Below, in pieces: positions 14,693 through 22,663 of a DNA stretch of 32,926 bases. The translations under genes and the position numbers were made by a program. How positions within the stretch are numbered: the stretch's first letter is position 1; every line of letters begins with the position of its first letter. Source of the stretch: DATJXG01 sp035500455. Its GTDB lineage: Bacteria; Acidobacteriota; Terriglobia; Terriglobales; Acidobacteriaceae. The stretch covers positions 1-32,926 of the forward strand of contig DATJXG010000156.1 of NCBI GenBank assembly GCA_035500455.1, in the 5' to 3' direction. The notes under the pieces are model-generated. The model saw nothing but the letters and a program-made list of their open reading frames with translations, was not told the DNA's origin and searched no databases.

Positions 14693-16132
14693 ATGACGAG
14701 ATCGATTCTGGCCGGGTTGCTTCTGACGGCATGCTGCGCCTGGGGACAAGCCCAGTCCACGCCGGCTCAGACCCCTGCCGCCCAGGAGCGGGCCCAGGAA
14801 CCGGCCGCAGCGGCGCCGCGCGCAAACCCCCAGGCGGAAACCGACGGGTCCGCGCCGGCACCCGTTCCTGTACTGCTCGATGGCACGGTCACATCGCTCG
14901 CCCTGAGTTCAGAGCTGGAGCGCACCAACTACTGGAGCGCGGGGGTGGCGGTGGGGGCAACCTACGACGACAACATCTATTCCTCAAACTCAGGTTCCAC
15001 CGGAGGCGCCAGCATTTCGCTGATGCCGTTCATCTCGATTGACCAGTCGCGCGCCCGCATGCACGCCAACCTGAGTTATGCCGCCGGCTTTGTCGCCAAC
15101 CAGCACGTCGAGCCGCAGACCTCGGCCGCCAACAACCTGGGGGCGGAGATCGATTACCGCCTCAGCCCGCACGTAAATCTGCGGGTGCAGGACCACCTCT
15201 CCATCAGCACCAACTTCTATGACCAGCTGGTGCTCGAACCCGCAACCACCGGGACCCTGCAGCAGCCCAACCAGTCGGTGATCACCCCCCTGGCCGAGCG
15301 CATCAGCAATCTGGCCAACGGGGAGATCACCTACCAGTTCTCGCCGGGCGATATGGTGGGGGCCAGCGCCAGTTTCTACAATCTGAGCTTTCGCGACGTC
15401 CCGGCGGGAAGCGCGCTTGACCTGCTGGACACGCAGACGCAAAAGGTGAGCCTGTTTTACAGCCACCGGGTTACACCGCGCAACTGGGCGGGAGTGACCT
15501 ACTCGCTTGCGCACCTCAGCTTTGATCCGGCGGTGCAGGACGCTTTCAGCAACAGCATCCTGTTGTTTGACACCATGTATCTCAGCCCCAAGCTGACGCT
15601 GTCGGTTTATGCCGGGCCGGAATTTTCCCGGGTGGATAGCAACGTGGTCACCTTCCCGCCCGGCGTGGTGCCGCCGGTGCCGACCATTTTTCTGGTCTCA
15701 GCTCCGGCTAGCGAGCGGCGCACCCTGCTGGCCGGCGGGGTGAACGTCTCATGGAAGGACGAGAGAAACAGCGTGCAGGCGGGGGCCTCGCGGCAAGTGA
15801 ACGACGGCGGCGGGATACTGGGAGCGGTGGAACTGAACACGGTGGATCTCGCCTGGCGGCGGCGCATGTCGCAGTTCACTACACTGGGCGCGGCCGCGGT
15901 CTTCGGAGACAACACCGCGCTGGGGGCGCTGGTGGGCGGCTCGGCGCAGCTGCAGGCAGCCGCGGGCAGTGTGGATATTGAACAGCAGCTGCGGCACAGT
16001 CTTGTGTTAACCTTGGGATACGCCCGCGATTATCAGCGGGAATCCGGCATCATCTCTCCCCCAGCGGATGTGAATCACAATCGAGGATGGATATCCCTGA
16101 GCTACAGCTTCACCCGGCCCCTGGGCCAGTAA
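14693..16132 (+). CDS. Outer-membrane beta-barrel protein of the EPS cluster
   Basis: About 479 residues from the ATG at 14693. That start gives a normal signal peptide (MTRSILAGLLLTACCAWGQA); an upstream in-frame ATG at 14636 would add a Lys/Arg-rich leader. After an Ala/Pro-rich linker the protein has alternating beta-strand character throughout (for example WSAGVAVGATYDDNIYS, INTRA-strand aromatic girdles) and ends in WISLSYSFTRPLGQ. It resembles the beta-barrel proteins found in exosortase-type EPS loci (TIGR03016-like), probably the outer-membrane secretin-like porin for the polymer. The family assignment is from recognition and context. It lies between the Wza-like and Wzz-like genes. 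Confidence 0.8.
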   Translation: MTRSILAGLLLTACCAWGQAQSTPAQTPAAQERAQEPAAAAPRANPQAETDGSAPAPVPVLLDGTVTSLALSSELERTNYWSAGVAVGATYDDNIYSSNSGSTGGASISLMPFISIDQSRARMHANLSYAAGFVANQHVEPQTSAANNLGAEIDYRLSPHVNLRVQDHLSISTNFYDQLVLEPATTGTLQQPNQSVITPLAERISNLANGEITYQFSPGDMVGASASFYNLSFRDVPAGSALDLLDTQTQKVSLFYSHRVTPRNWAGVTYSLAHLSFDPAVQDAFSNSILLFDTMYLSPKLTLSVYAGPEFSRVDSNVVTFPPGVVPPVPTIFLVSAPASERRTLLAGGVNVSWKDERNSVQAGASRQVNDGGGILGAVELNTVDLAWRRRMSQFTTLGAAAVFGDNTALGALVGGSAQLQAAAGSVDIEQQLRHSLVLTLGYARDYQRESGIISPPADVNHNRGWISLSYSFTRPLGQ

Positions 16133-16141
16133 GCGAATACC

Positions 16142-16270
16142 ATGCCTTTCGATGAAGAAGCGCGACGCACAAGCGAGCAGAAAAGCGGAACCAAGCAAGA
16201 AAGCAGGAGCAAGCAAGAAAGCAGAGCCAAGCAGGAAAGCAGAAGCAAGCACCAGCCCGCTGAAGGCTGA
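16142..16270 (+). CDS. Possible 42-residue repeat peptide ORF
   Basis: An open frame from the ATG at 16142 encodes a hydrophilic peptide with a (R/T/A)-K-Q-E-S-R hexapeptide repeat, produced by the 18-bp DNA repeat. It lies nine bases after the barrel gene and 40 bases before the Wzz-like gene. No ribosome binding site is seen, and the downstream sequence is a simple GCTGA repeat. It may be just repeat DNA without translation. Confidence 0.2.
   Translation: MPFDEEARRTSEQKSGTKQESRSKQESRAKQESRSKHQPAEG
16167..16256 (+). repeat. 18-bp tandem repeat upstream of the Wzz-like gene
   Basis: Four clear units (16185-16202, 16203-16220, 16221-16238, 16239-16256) follow one diverged unit (16167-16184); the consensus is GCAGAACCAAGCAAGAAA. 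A second simple repeat of GCTGA-type words fills 16259-16302, up to the gene start at 16311. Confidence 0.8.
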
Positions 16271-16310
16271 GAGCTGATGGCTGATAGCTGAAAACCTGAG
16301 AGCTGGAATC

Positions 16311-17900
16311 ATGGCCGCAGAATTCGAAGATCGTCCCGGCGAAAAACCCGACTGGCCGCGTCACTGGGCGCTGCTGCGCCGCCACTTCTGGCACCTGGCG
16401 GTGCCCTTTTTCGGAGTGTGGTTCCTGCTGTGGTGCGTCAGCTGGATGCTGCCCTCGCTCTACCGTTCGAGCACGCTCATTCTGGTCGAGCAGCCGACGG
16501 TGTCGCAGCAATATGTAGTGTCGAACGTGGCCAGCGACCTGCAGGAGCGCCTGGAGAGCATCAAGCAGCAGATCCTCAGCCGCACCCTGCTGCTGCGCAT
16601 CATCGACAAGCTGAATCTGTATCCCTCCGAACGCGCCCGCCTGACCCCCGACGATCTGGTCGAGCGCATGCGCAAGAACATCGACATCGATCTCACCCGC
16701 TCCGCCGAGCGCGATCAACTGACCGCTTTCAACATCAGCTTCTCCGCCGACAATCCTTATGTCGCCCAGCAGGTGACCACCGAGCTGACCAATCTGCTGA
16801 TCACGGAAAACCTGGAGGTGCGGCAGGAGCAGTCGCAGAGCACCACCGACTTTCTGGAGACCCAGCTCAATTCCGCCCGCCAGAGCCTGGCGGCGCAGGA
16901 GGCTCGGGTGCGCGAGTTTAAGGACAAGCACCTGGGCGACCTGCCGGGGCAGCTGCAGAGCAATATCCAGATCCTGAGCGGGCTGCAGAACCAGCTGCAG
17001 GCCGAGCAGGACGCGCTCGGCCGGGCCAAGCAGCAGAATACATATCTGGAGTCGCTGCTGGGGCAGTTCCGCAGCGGCAAGGGCGGAGGCAGCGCCGCCA
17101 CCCTGGCTACGCTCGATCAGGAACTGGACAAGCTGCGCAGCGATCTGGCCGATCTGAGTTCGCGCTATACCGACCAGCATCCCGATGTGCGCAAGGTGAA
17201 AGAGCAGATCGCCCGCACTCAGAAGATGCGCGACCAGCTGGCCGCGCAGTTGCGCGCGGGAGCGAAGAACAGGACGGCGGACGCGGACGGCGAAAACGAC
17301 TACGCCGCCGGCAAGGCCCTGCCTCCGCAGATGGAGGTGGAGAGCCAGCTGAAGGGCAATCAGATGGAGATCGCCAACCGCCAGAAGTCGATCGCTGGAC
17401 TGCAGGCGCAAATCGAGGACTACCAGTCGCGGCTGAACCGCACTCCGGTGCGGGAGCAGGAACTGGCCGACATCACCCGCGACTACGATCAGTCGCGCAT
17501 GTACTATGAGTCGCTGCTGGCTAAGAAGAACCAGTCGGAGCTGGCCACCAATCTGGAGAAAGAGCAGCAGGGAGAGCACTTCCGCATGGTCGATCCGCCC
17601 AGCCTGCCGGACAAACCCGTATCGCCCTACCGCTTCAAGCTGACCTGCGTGGGGCTGCTGCTGGGGCTGATGGCGGCGGTGGGGGTGACGGCGGGGGCGG
17701 AGATGCTCGATGACCGCATTTACGATGAGCGGGATTTTAAAAAGCTGTTGCCCCGCGAGCTGACGGTGGAGATTCCCCCGTTGCAGTCGCGGGAAGAAGA
17801 GCTGCGGCAGCAGCGCCAGCGCCGCCACGCCTGGAGCTGGGCGGGAGTGATGGCATTTCTGGTGGTGGCGGGCATGGCGGCCAGCTATATTCGCGGCTAG
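16311..17900 (+). CDS. Polysaccharide chain-length determinant (Wzz/GNVR family)
   Basis: A 529-residue inner-membrane co-polymerase that controls polymer length. It has an N-terminal membrane helix (about 28-50), a large periplasmic region rich in coiled coil (about 170-420), a proline-rich PCP motif (DPPSLPDKPVSPYR, about 425-438), a second helix (about 440-462) and a third C-terminal helix (about 508-527). The extra C-terminal helix and length match the XrtA-type chain-length protein (TIGR03007-like). The kinase domain found in Wzc is absent and encoded separately two genes downstream. The ATPase gene starts five bases after its stop, so they are co-transcribed. Confidence 0.9.
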   Translation: MAAEFEDRPGEKPDWPRHWALLRRHFWHLAVPFFGVWFLLWCVSWMLPSLYRSSTLILVEQPTVSQQYVVSNVASDLQERLESIKQQILSRTLLLRIIDKLNLYPSERARLTPDDLVERMRKNIDIDLTRSAERDQLTAFNISFSADNPYVAQQVTTELTNLLITENLEVRQEQSQSTTDFLETQLNSARQSLAAQEARVREFKDKHLGDLPGQLQSNIQILSGLQNQLQAEQDALGRAKQQNTYLESLLGQFRSGKGGGSAATLATLDQELDKLRSDLADLSSRYTDQHPDVRKVKEQIARTQKMRDQLAAQLRAGAKNRTADADGENDYAAGKALPPQMEVESQLKGNQMEIANRQKSIAGLQAQIEDYQSRLNRTPVREQELADITRDYDQSRMYYESLLAKKNQSELATNLEKEQQGEHFRMVDPPSLPDKPVSPYRFKLTCVGLLLGLMAAVGVTAGAEMLDDRIYDERDFKKLLPRELTVEIPPLQSREEELRQQRQRRHAWSWAGVMAFLVVAGMAASYIRG

Positions 17901-17905
17901 GGATC

Positions 17906-18895
17906 ATGTACAAGAACTTTTACAATTTGAAACGCAATCCCTTCGAGATCACTCCCGATCCCTCGTTCCTGTTCCCCACCCGGCGCCACAACGAGGCCCT
18001 GGCGGCGCTCTATTACGGCGTGCGCCGGCACAAGGGGTTCGTGGTGCTCACCGGCGAAGTGGGCACGGGCAAGACCCTGCTGGTGCGCTGCCTGCTGCAG
18101 CTGCTGAACCGCAAGGACGTGGCGTATGCGTACGTGTTCAACAGCCGGCTGAATCCGGTGGAGTTTCTGCAGTACATCGCCGGCGATTTCGGATTGAATG
18201 TGACCGGCAAAAACAAGAGCGAGCTGCTGCTGGAGTTGAGCGGGTTCCTCATTTCTCGCCACCGCCAGAAGCAGACCACGGTACTGGTGGTCGATGAAGC
18301 CCATCATCTGGAAGTGGAAGTGCTGGAGGAAATCCGGCTGCTCACCAATCTGGAGACGGCGGAAGAAAAGCTGCTGCAGATCCTGCTGGTGGGACAGCCG
18401 GAGCTGGACGAAAAGCTGGATTCGGTGGAGCTGCGGCAGTTGAAGCAACGGATTTCTTTACGCTCGCGCCTGGAGCCCTTGAGCCTGGAAGAGACCGAGG
18501 GCTACATCCAGCGCCGGCTGCAGCTGGCGGGCTCGAACGCCCAGACCGGGAATCTGTTCCCGCCCGAGACCATGGCGCGGGTGCATCGCCATTCGAGCGG
18601 CATTCCCCGGCTGATCAATACGGTTTGTGAGAACGCCTTAATTACCGGCTTCGCCCGCCAGGCGCAGAGTGTAACCCCGGACGTGATCGATGAGGTGGCA
18701 GCCGACTTCCGCCTGAGCATCACCCACATCCCCAAGGGAATCGCGGAGGAGAGCGAAGGCAGCAGCAATGAAGTGTGGCAGGCGGTGAAGACTCTGTTGC
18801 AGCTGCACGATCACCTGCAAAGCCTGAATGTCGAAGAGCGCGGCGGCGACGACGATGGTTCAATTCCCATCTCTCCCCGGAGCCAGCGCATATGA
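17906..18895 (+). CDS. ExeA/XrtA-associated AAA+ ATPase
   Basis: A 329-residue cytoplasmic ATPase that opens with MYKNFYNLKRNPFEITPDPS, the signature N-terminus of the ExeA/TIGR03015 family. Walker A is GEVGTGKT (50-57), Walker B is VLVVDEAHHL (Asp130, Glu131), and sensor LLVGQPEL follows. In exosortase-type EPS clusters this protein is constant, and it is thought to energise or regulate polymer export; its exact role is not established. It follows the Wzz-like gene by five bases, and its TGA overlaps the ATG of the tyrosine kinase, so the three are one translational unit. Confidence 0.92.
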   Translation: MYKNFYNLKRNPFEITPDPSFLFPTRRHNEALAALYYGVRRHKGFVVLTGEVGTGKTLLVRCLLQLLNRKDVAYAYVFNSRLNPVEFLQYIAGDFGLNVTGKNKSELLLELSGFLISRHRQKQTTVLVVDEAHHLEVEVLEEIRLLTNLETAEEKLLQILLVGQPELDEKLDSVELRQLKQRISLRSRLEPLSLEETEGYIQRRLQLAGSNAQTGNLFPPETMARVHRHSSGIPRLINTVCENALITGFARQAQSVTPDVIDEVAADFRLSITHIPKGIAEESEGSSNEVWQAVKTLLQLHDHLQSLNVEERGGDDDGSIPISPRSQRI

Positions 18896-19833
18896 GCCGC
18901 ATCTTTGAAGCGCTGCAGCGCTCTGAGCCGGGGCACCTTCCCGCCGAAGATCCGGGCATGGTGGACCAGCTGTTCCAGGCGGCGGAGCGCGATGCCAATC
19001 CCGTGCTCGCCGACCTGGATCACGCTCCCGTGTTAAAGCCCGTTCCCTGGCAGGGCAGCCGGCTGGTGGCCTTGACCGACCGGGAAAGCCTGGCGGCGGA
19101 GAAGTTCCGTTATCTGGGAGTGAAGCTGCGGCAGCAGCAGCAGCAGCGGGCCCTGAAGCGGCTTCTGATTACCAGCAGCCTGCCGGAAGAGGGCAAGAGC
19201 ATGGTTGCGGCCAACCTGGCGGCGACGCTGGGGCGGCGGCAGCGGCAGAGGGTGCTGCTGATCGAGGGCGATCTGCGGCGTCCGGTGCTGGCCGGGCAGA
19301 TGGGCCTCGGCGATTTGCTTGGCTTGGCGGAGTGGCTGCAGCAGGAGCGGGAAGAGGAACCGGAAGGGCTGGAAGAACTGCCGCAGCTGGGGCAGAACCA
19401 GCCGGGCCGGCGCCGCGACGACCTTCGGCGGGAACCGTCCAAGGCCCCGCCCCTGGCGGCGATCTATCAGCTGGAGGGCGCCGGCTTCTGGTTTCTGCCC
19501 GCCGGCGCGCCCCCGGAAAATCCCCTGGAGCTGCTGCAGTCCGAGCGCATGCAGCAGCTGATGAACCAGTTGGCCGCCCGCTTCGACTGGATCATTGTGG
19601 ACTCCCCTCCCCTTCTTCCCGTGGCCGATACCAGTGTCTGGGCCCGTTTGGCCGATGGAATGCTTCTGGTAGTGCGGGAAGGCAAGACGGAAAAGCGCCA
19701 GCTGCAGCGGGCGCTGGCGGGAATCGACGCCGCCAACGTTTTAGGCGTGGTGATCAACAGCTGCAGCACCACCGACGAGAAACATTACTACGCGCGTTAT
19801 CACCGGGCGCAGGCGAGCGCGGAGAAGCCCTAA
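18892..19833 (+). CDS. Bacterial tyrosine kinase (CpsD/CapB type) of the EPS system
   Basis: A 313-residue BY-kinase that autophosphorylates on a C-terminal tyrosine cluster and controls Wzz-dependent polymerisation. It begins MSRIFEALQRSEP, the N-terminus of the XrtA-associated autokinases. Walker A is SLPEEGKS (96-103), Walker A' LLIEGDLRRP (Asp127) and Walker B WIIVDSPP (Asp237). The tail has EKHYYARYH as phospho-acceptors. Residues about 151-188 are a Glu/Arg-rich insertion between the two ATPase lobes, not usual in the family. The ATG at 18892 overlaps the ATPase stop by four bases; a longer upstream frame is discarded. A run of five Gln codons (81-85) is also present. Confidence 0.9.
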   Translation: MSRIFEALQRSEPGHLPAEDPGMVDQLFQAAERDANPVLADLDHAPVLKPVPWQGSRLVALTDRESLAAEKFRYLGVKLRQQQQQRALKRLLITSSLPEEGKSMVAANLAATLGRRQRQRVLLIEGDLRRPVLAGQMGLGDLLGLAEWLQQEREEEPEGLEELPQLGQNQPGRRRDDLRREPSKAPPLAAIYQLEGAGFWFLPAGAPPENPLELLQSERMQQLMNQLAARFDWIIVDSPPLLPVADTSVWARLADGMLLVVREGKTEKRQLQRALAGIDAANVLGVVINSCSTTDEKHYYARYHRAQASAEKP

Positions 19834-19857
19834 CCAGAAGCGGAGACATGAAATAGC

Positions 19858-19972
19858 GAAGTCAAGCAGTAAGGAAGTCAAGCATTAAAGAAACAAGAAG
19901 CGAAGAAATCAAAGCGGTGAAGAAATTAGAAAAGAAGTAAAGAGATTAAACCAGAAGTAAAGAAATTAAAGA
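19858..19972 (+). repeat. Purine-rich tandem repeats in the kinase-transferase gap
   Basis: The 252-nt gap 19834-20085 has no gene. It holds a 16-bp pair (19858-19873 and 19874-19889, GAAGTCAAGCAGTAAG type) and a 20-bp pair (19933-19952 and 19953-19972, AGAAGTAAAGARATTAAA type) within an A/G-rich, stop-dense tract. The low-GC purine bias is unlike the flanking genes. Confidence 0.75.
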
Positions 19973-20078
19973 AGCGAAGTAACCAGCACCGCAAACTCCT
20001 CCCATCGAATCTGCCGGCAGGTTGTGCCCCCTCCGCAGTCAGGTCTGCGGCCGTTTTCCTTCCCGAAAACCGTGATAC

Positions 20079-20083
20079 AGGAG
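20079..20083 (+). promoter_or_regulatory. Ribosome binding site that questions the transferase start
   Basis: AGGAG here is only two bases before the ATG at 20086 but eight bases before an in-frame GTG at 20092. The spacing favours initiation at the GTG, two codons later. Confidence 0.4.
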
Positions 20084-20085
20084 AA

Positions 20086-21360
20086 ATGGTAGTGAGTGTA
20101 CGAGTCAGTGTAAGGGTGAAGGACGCAGAACTTTCCTCCGGCCAATCCATTTCCCATGATTCCCGGCTGATTCCCGGTGATTGCGGGGATGCGCCTCCGA
20201 CCCCGCCCGGACCGGAACCGGGAGCTTCCGGGAATGGCAACGGGAATGGCCACGGCGAGCATCCGGGCAGGCGGAGGCAGCGCCGTTCTGCGCCCGAAGT
20301 GCTGGAAGAAGCCGAGTTCCAGCGCATGATCTTACGCGAGCGCAAGCGGGCGGAGCGCTCCGGCAAACCCTTTCTGTTGATGCTGCTGGAAGTGAGTAAG
20401 GTGGCGACGGCGGGGAAGCAGAGCCGCGCGGTGGGGCAGATTCTGTCTACTCTCGCCCTGTCCACCCGCGATACCGATGTGACCGGCTGGTACCGGGGGC
20501 AGGAGGTGGTGGGCATCCTGTTCACCGAGATCTCGCTCGACCGCAAGAAGTCGGTGCTGGCCACACTCCTGCTGCGGGTAAGCAGCGCCCTGCGCGAGGC
20601 TCTGGATCTCGAGCAGTTCAGCCGCATCCAGATTTCCTTTCACCTTTTTCCCGAAGAGTGGAATGAAGATCAGCCTCCCGATCCCACCGGCTCGGCGTTT
20701 TATCCCGACCTGCGGCAGGGCTCGGGCAGCAAGCGCTGGTCGCGATCGGTCAAGCGGGCCATCGACATGGTCTGCTCGCTGCTTGCCCTGTTGCTGCTGG
20801 CGCCGCTGTTTGCCCTGATCGCCTGCGCTGTCAAGCTCAGCTCGCCGGGGCCGGTGTTTTTCCGCCAGCAGCGGGTGGGGCAATACGGGGCGCGTTTCAC
20901 CTTCCTCAAATTCCGCTCCATGTATGTCAACAACCAGGCTGATATTCACAAGCAATACGTGAAGCAGCTCATCGCCGGCCAGGCGGCACAGAGTGCGGCC
21001 GGGGTGTTCAAGATCACCAACGACCCGCGCGTGACCCGGCTGGGCAAATGGCTGCGGCGCGCCAGCCTGGATGAGCTGCCGCAGTTCATCAACGTGCTGC
21101 GCGGCGAGATGTCGCTGGTGGGGCCGCGTCCGCCGCTGCCCTATGAAGTCGAGGCCTACGACGTCTGGCACCGCCGCCGCCTGCTCGAAGCCCGCCCCGG
21201 CATCACCGGGCTGTGGCAGGTGAACGGGCGCAGCCGCACCAAGTTTGACGACATGGTGCGCCTCGATCTGCAATACGCCCGCGAGCAGTCGCTGCTGCTC
21301 GACTTGAAGATCCTGCTGCAGACTCCCGCCGCCGTGCTTTCCGGCGACGGAGCCTACTGA
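20086..21360 (+). CDS. Priming sugar transferase fused to a degenerate GGDEF domain
   Basis: A 424-residue protein (two fewer if the GTG at 20092 is used). Residues about 224-424 are a bacterial sugar transferase (WcaJ/RfbP type): KRAIDMVCSLLALLLLAP membrane helix, SSPGPVFFRQQRVG, FTFLKFRSM, SLDELPQFINVLRGEMSLVG and GITGLWQVNGRS. It loads the first sugar phosphate onto undecaprenyl phosphate. Residues about 75-195 have a GGDEF-like layout (EFQRMILRERKRAERSGKPF ... DTDVTGWYRGQEVVGILF ... ISFHLFPEEW), but the signature is RGQEV and the metal-binding Asp residues are missing. It cannot make cyclic di-GMP as written. The usual four extra membrane helices of WcaJ are absent. A Gly/Asn-rich linker (about 46-60) precedes the domain. 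Confidence 0.9.
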   Translation: MVVSVRVSVRVKDAELSSGQSISHDSRLIPGDCGDAPPTPPGPEPGASGNGNGNGHGEHPGRRRQRRSAPEVLEEAEFQRMILRERKRAERSGKPFLLMLLEVSKVATAGKQSRAVGQILSTLALSTRDTDVTGWYRGQEVVGILFTEISLDRKKSVLATLLLRVSSALREALDLEQFSRIQISFHLFPEEWNEDQPPDPTGSAFYPDLRQGSGSKRWSRSVKRAIDMVCSLLALLLLAPLFALIACAVKLSSPGPVFFRQQRVGQYGARFTFLKFRSMYVNNQADIHKQYVKQLIAGQAAQSAAGVFKITNDPRVTRLGKWLRRASLDELPQFINVLRGEMSLVGPRPPLPYEVEAYDVWHRRRLLEARPGITGLWQVNGRSRTKFDDMVRLDLQYAREQSLLLDLKILLQTPAAVLSGDGAY

Positions 21361-21499
21361 GCCTGTGGACGGCGATTGGTTTTTCGATTGCTTACGGTTC
21401 GATGAACCGGCGGCAGGCAGATTCGTAAACTCTTAGCTTTTCTTCAACTTCCTCCTCCCGGTATCGCGAAGGCGAGTTCATTTCAGGAAAGGAAAGGGA

Positions 21500-22555
21500 A
21501 TGCTTAAGGTCGGCGTCATCGGATACGGATACTGGGGGCCGAATGTGGCCCGTAACTTTCACGCTCCGGGCCTGGCGCAGTCCGGCCAGTCGGAGGTAGT
21601 GGCCATCGCCGACCGGCGTGCGGAGTGCCGCGAGCGGGCGCAGCAGGCCTTTCCCCAGGCGCGGGTGAGCGGCGACAGCGGCGACATTCTGCGCTCGCCG
21701 GAGATCGACGTAGTGGCGGTCGTGACCCCGGTGTGGACCCACTTTGAACTGGCGCAGCAGGCGCTGCTCCAGGGCAAGCACGTGTTTGTCGAGAAACCCT
21801 TCACCGCCACCACCAGCCAGGCGGAGGAGCTGATCGAACTGGCGGCGCGGAAAAATCTGCAGATCATGGTGGACCATACTTTCCTGTTTACCGGAGCGGT
21901 GCGCAAAATCCGCGAGCTGGTACAAGGCGGCGTGCTGGGCAAGCTTTACTACTACGACGCCATGCGGGTGAACCTGGGGCTGTTTCAGCACGATATCAAC
22001 GTGATCTGGGACCTGGCGCCGCATGATCTTTCCATCATGGATTATGTGATCGGGAAAAAGCCCGAAGCCATGGTGGCCACGGGCGAAAAGCACCTGAACG
22101 GCCACGTGGATATCGCTTTCCTGACCATCTATTTTCCCGGCAACGTAGTGGCCCATATCAACGTGAACTGGCTGTCGCCGGTGAAGGTGCGCACCACCCT
22201 GATCGGCGGGGAGAAGCAGATGCTGGTGTGGAACGATCTCGAAGCCGACGAGAAGATCAAGGTCTATGACAAGGGAGTATCGGTGGGCGCGGGCGAAGGA
22301 GAAGCCGGCGTCTACGACCTGCTGGTCAGCTACCGCTCGGGCGATATGTGGGCGCCGCGGGTCGAGCAGGCCGAAGCCCTGAAGGTTGAGACCGCCTATT
22401 TTGTGGAGTGCATCCACGCCGGGCGCGCCCCCTTCAACGACGGCCTGGCCGGGTTGCGGGTGGTCGAGCTGCTGCAGGCGGGGGAGAACTCCCTGAAGCA
22501 GCGCGGCAAGCTCATCGAACTGGGCCAGCCGGCATTTTCGGCGCACTATTCATAA
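21500..22555 (+). CDS. Gfo/Idh nucleotide-sugar dehydrogenase (WbpB/WlbA-like)
   Basis: A 351-residue NAD-dependent oxidoreductase. The N-terminus VGVIGYGYWGPNVARNF is the Rossmann GxGxxG of the family, and VEKPF (98-101) is the conserved substrate-side motif; DLAPHDLSIMDYV carries the family's His. Good ribosome binding purines (AGGAAAGG) precede the ATG. The next two genes encode an N-acetyltransferase and an aminotransferase. The trio matches WbpB-WbpD-WbpE, where WbpB oxidises C3 of UDP-GlcNAc uronic acid. Function is inferred from this context; the Gfo/Idh fold alone would allow other sugars. Confidence 0.85.
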   Translation: MLKVGVIGYGYWGPNVARNFHAPGLAQSGQSEVVAIADRRAECRERAQQAFPQARVSGDSGDILRSPEIDVVAVVTPVWTHFELAQQALLQGKHVFVEKPFTATTSQAEELIELAARKNLQIMVDHTFLFTGAVRKIRELVQGGVLGKLYYYDAMRVNLGLFQHDINVIWDLAPHDLSIMDYVIGKKPEAMVATGEKHLNGHVDIAFLTIYFPGNVVAHINVNWLSPVKVRTTLIGGEKQMLVWNDLEADEKIKVYDKGVSVGAGEGEAGVYDLLVSYRSGDMWAPRVEQAEALKVETAYFVECIHAGRAPFNDGLAGLRVVELLQAGENSLKQRGKLIELGQPAFSAHYS

Positions 22556-22663
22556 TTGCGATGACGCCGCTCTCCGCGAAAGGCAAGGGCAGGGCTCCAT
22601 CGCTCAAGCGGGCAACCGTATGAATCGAATTCATAAGTCTTCCGCCCGGATCGGGATTCCGCT

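Noticed and set aside
16393..16410. TGGCAC...GGTGC sequence resembling a sigma-54 promoter
   Set aside because: The GG-to-GC spacing is 11 instead of 10, and it lies inside the Wzz-like coding region.
16110..17828. Long antisense open frame (572 codons) opposite the Wzz-like gene
   Set aside because: It is a GC-rich shadow of a clear gene. The translation is Leu/Gln/His-rich without domains, and it runs through the intergenic repeat.
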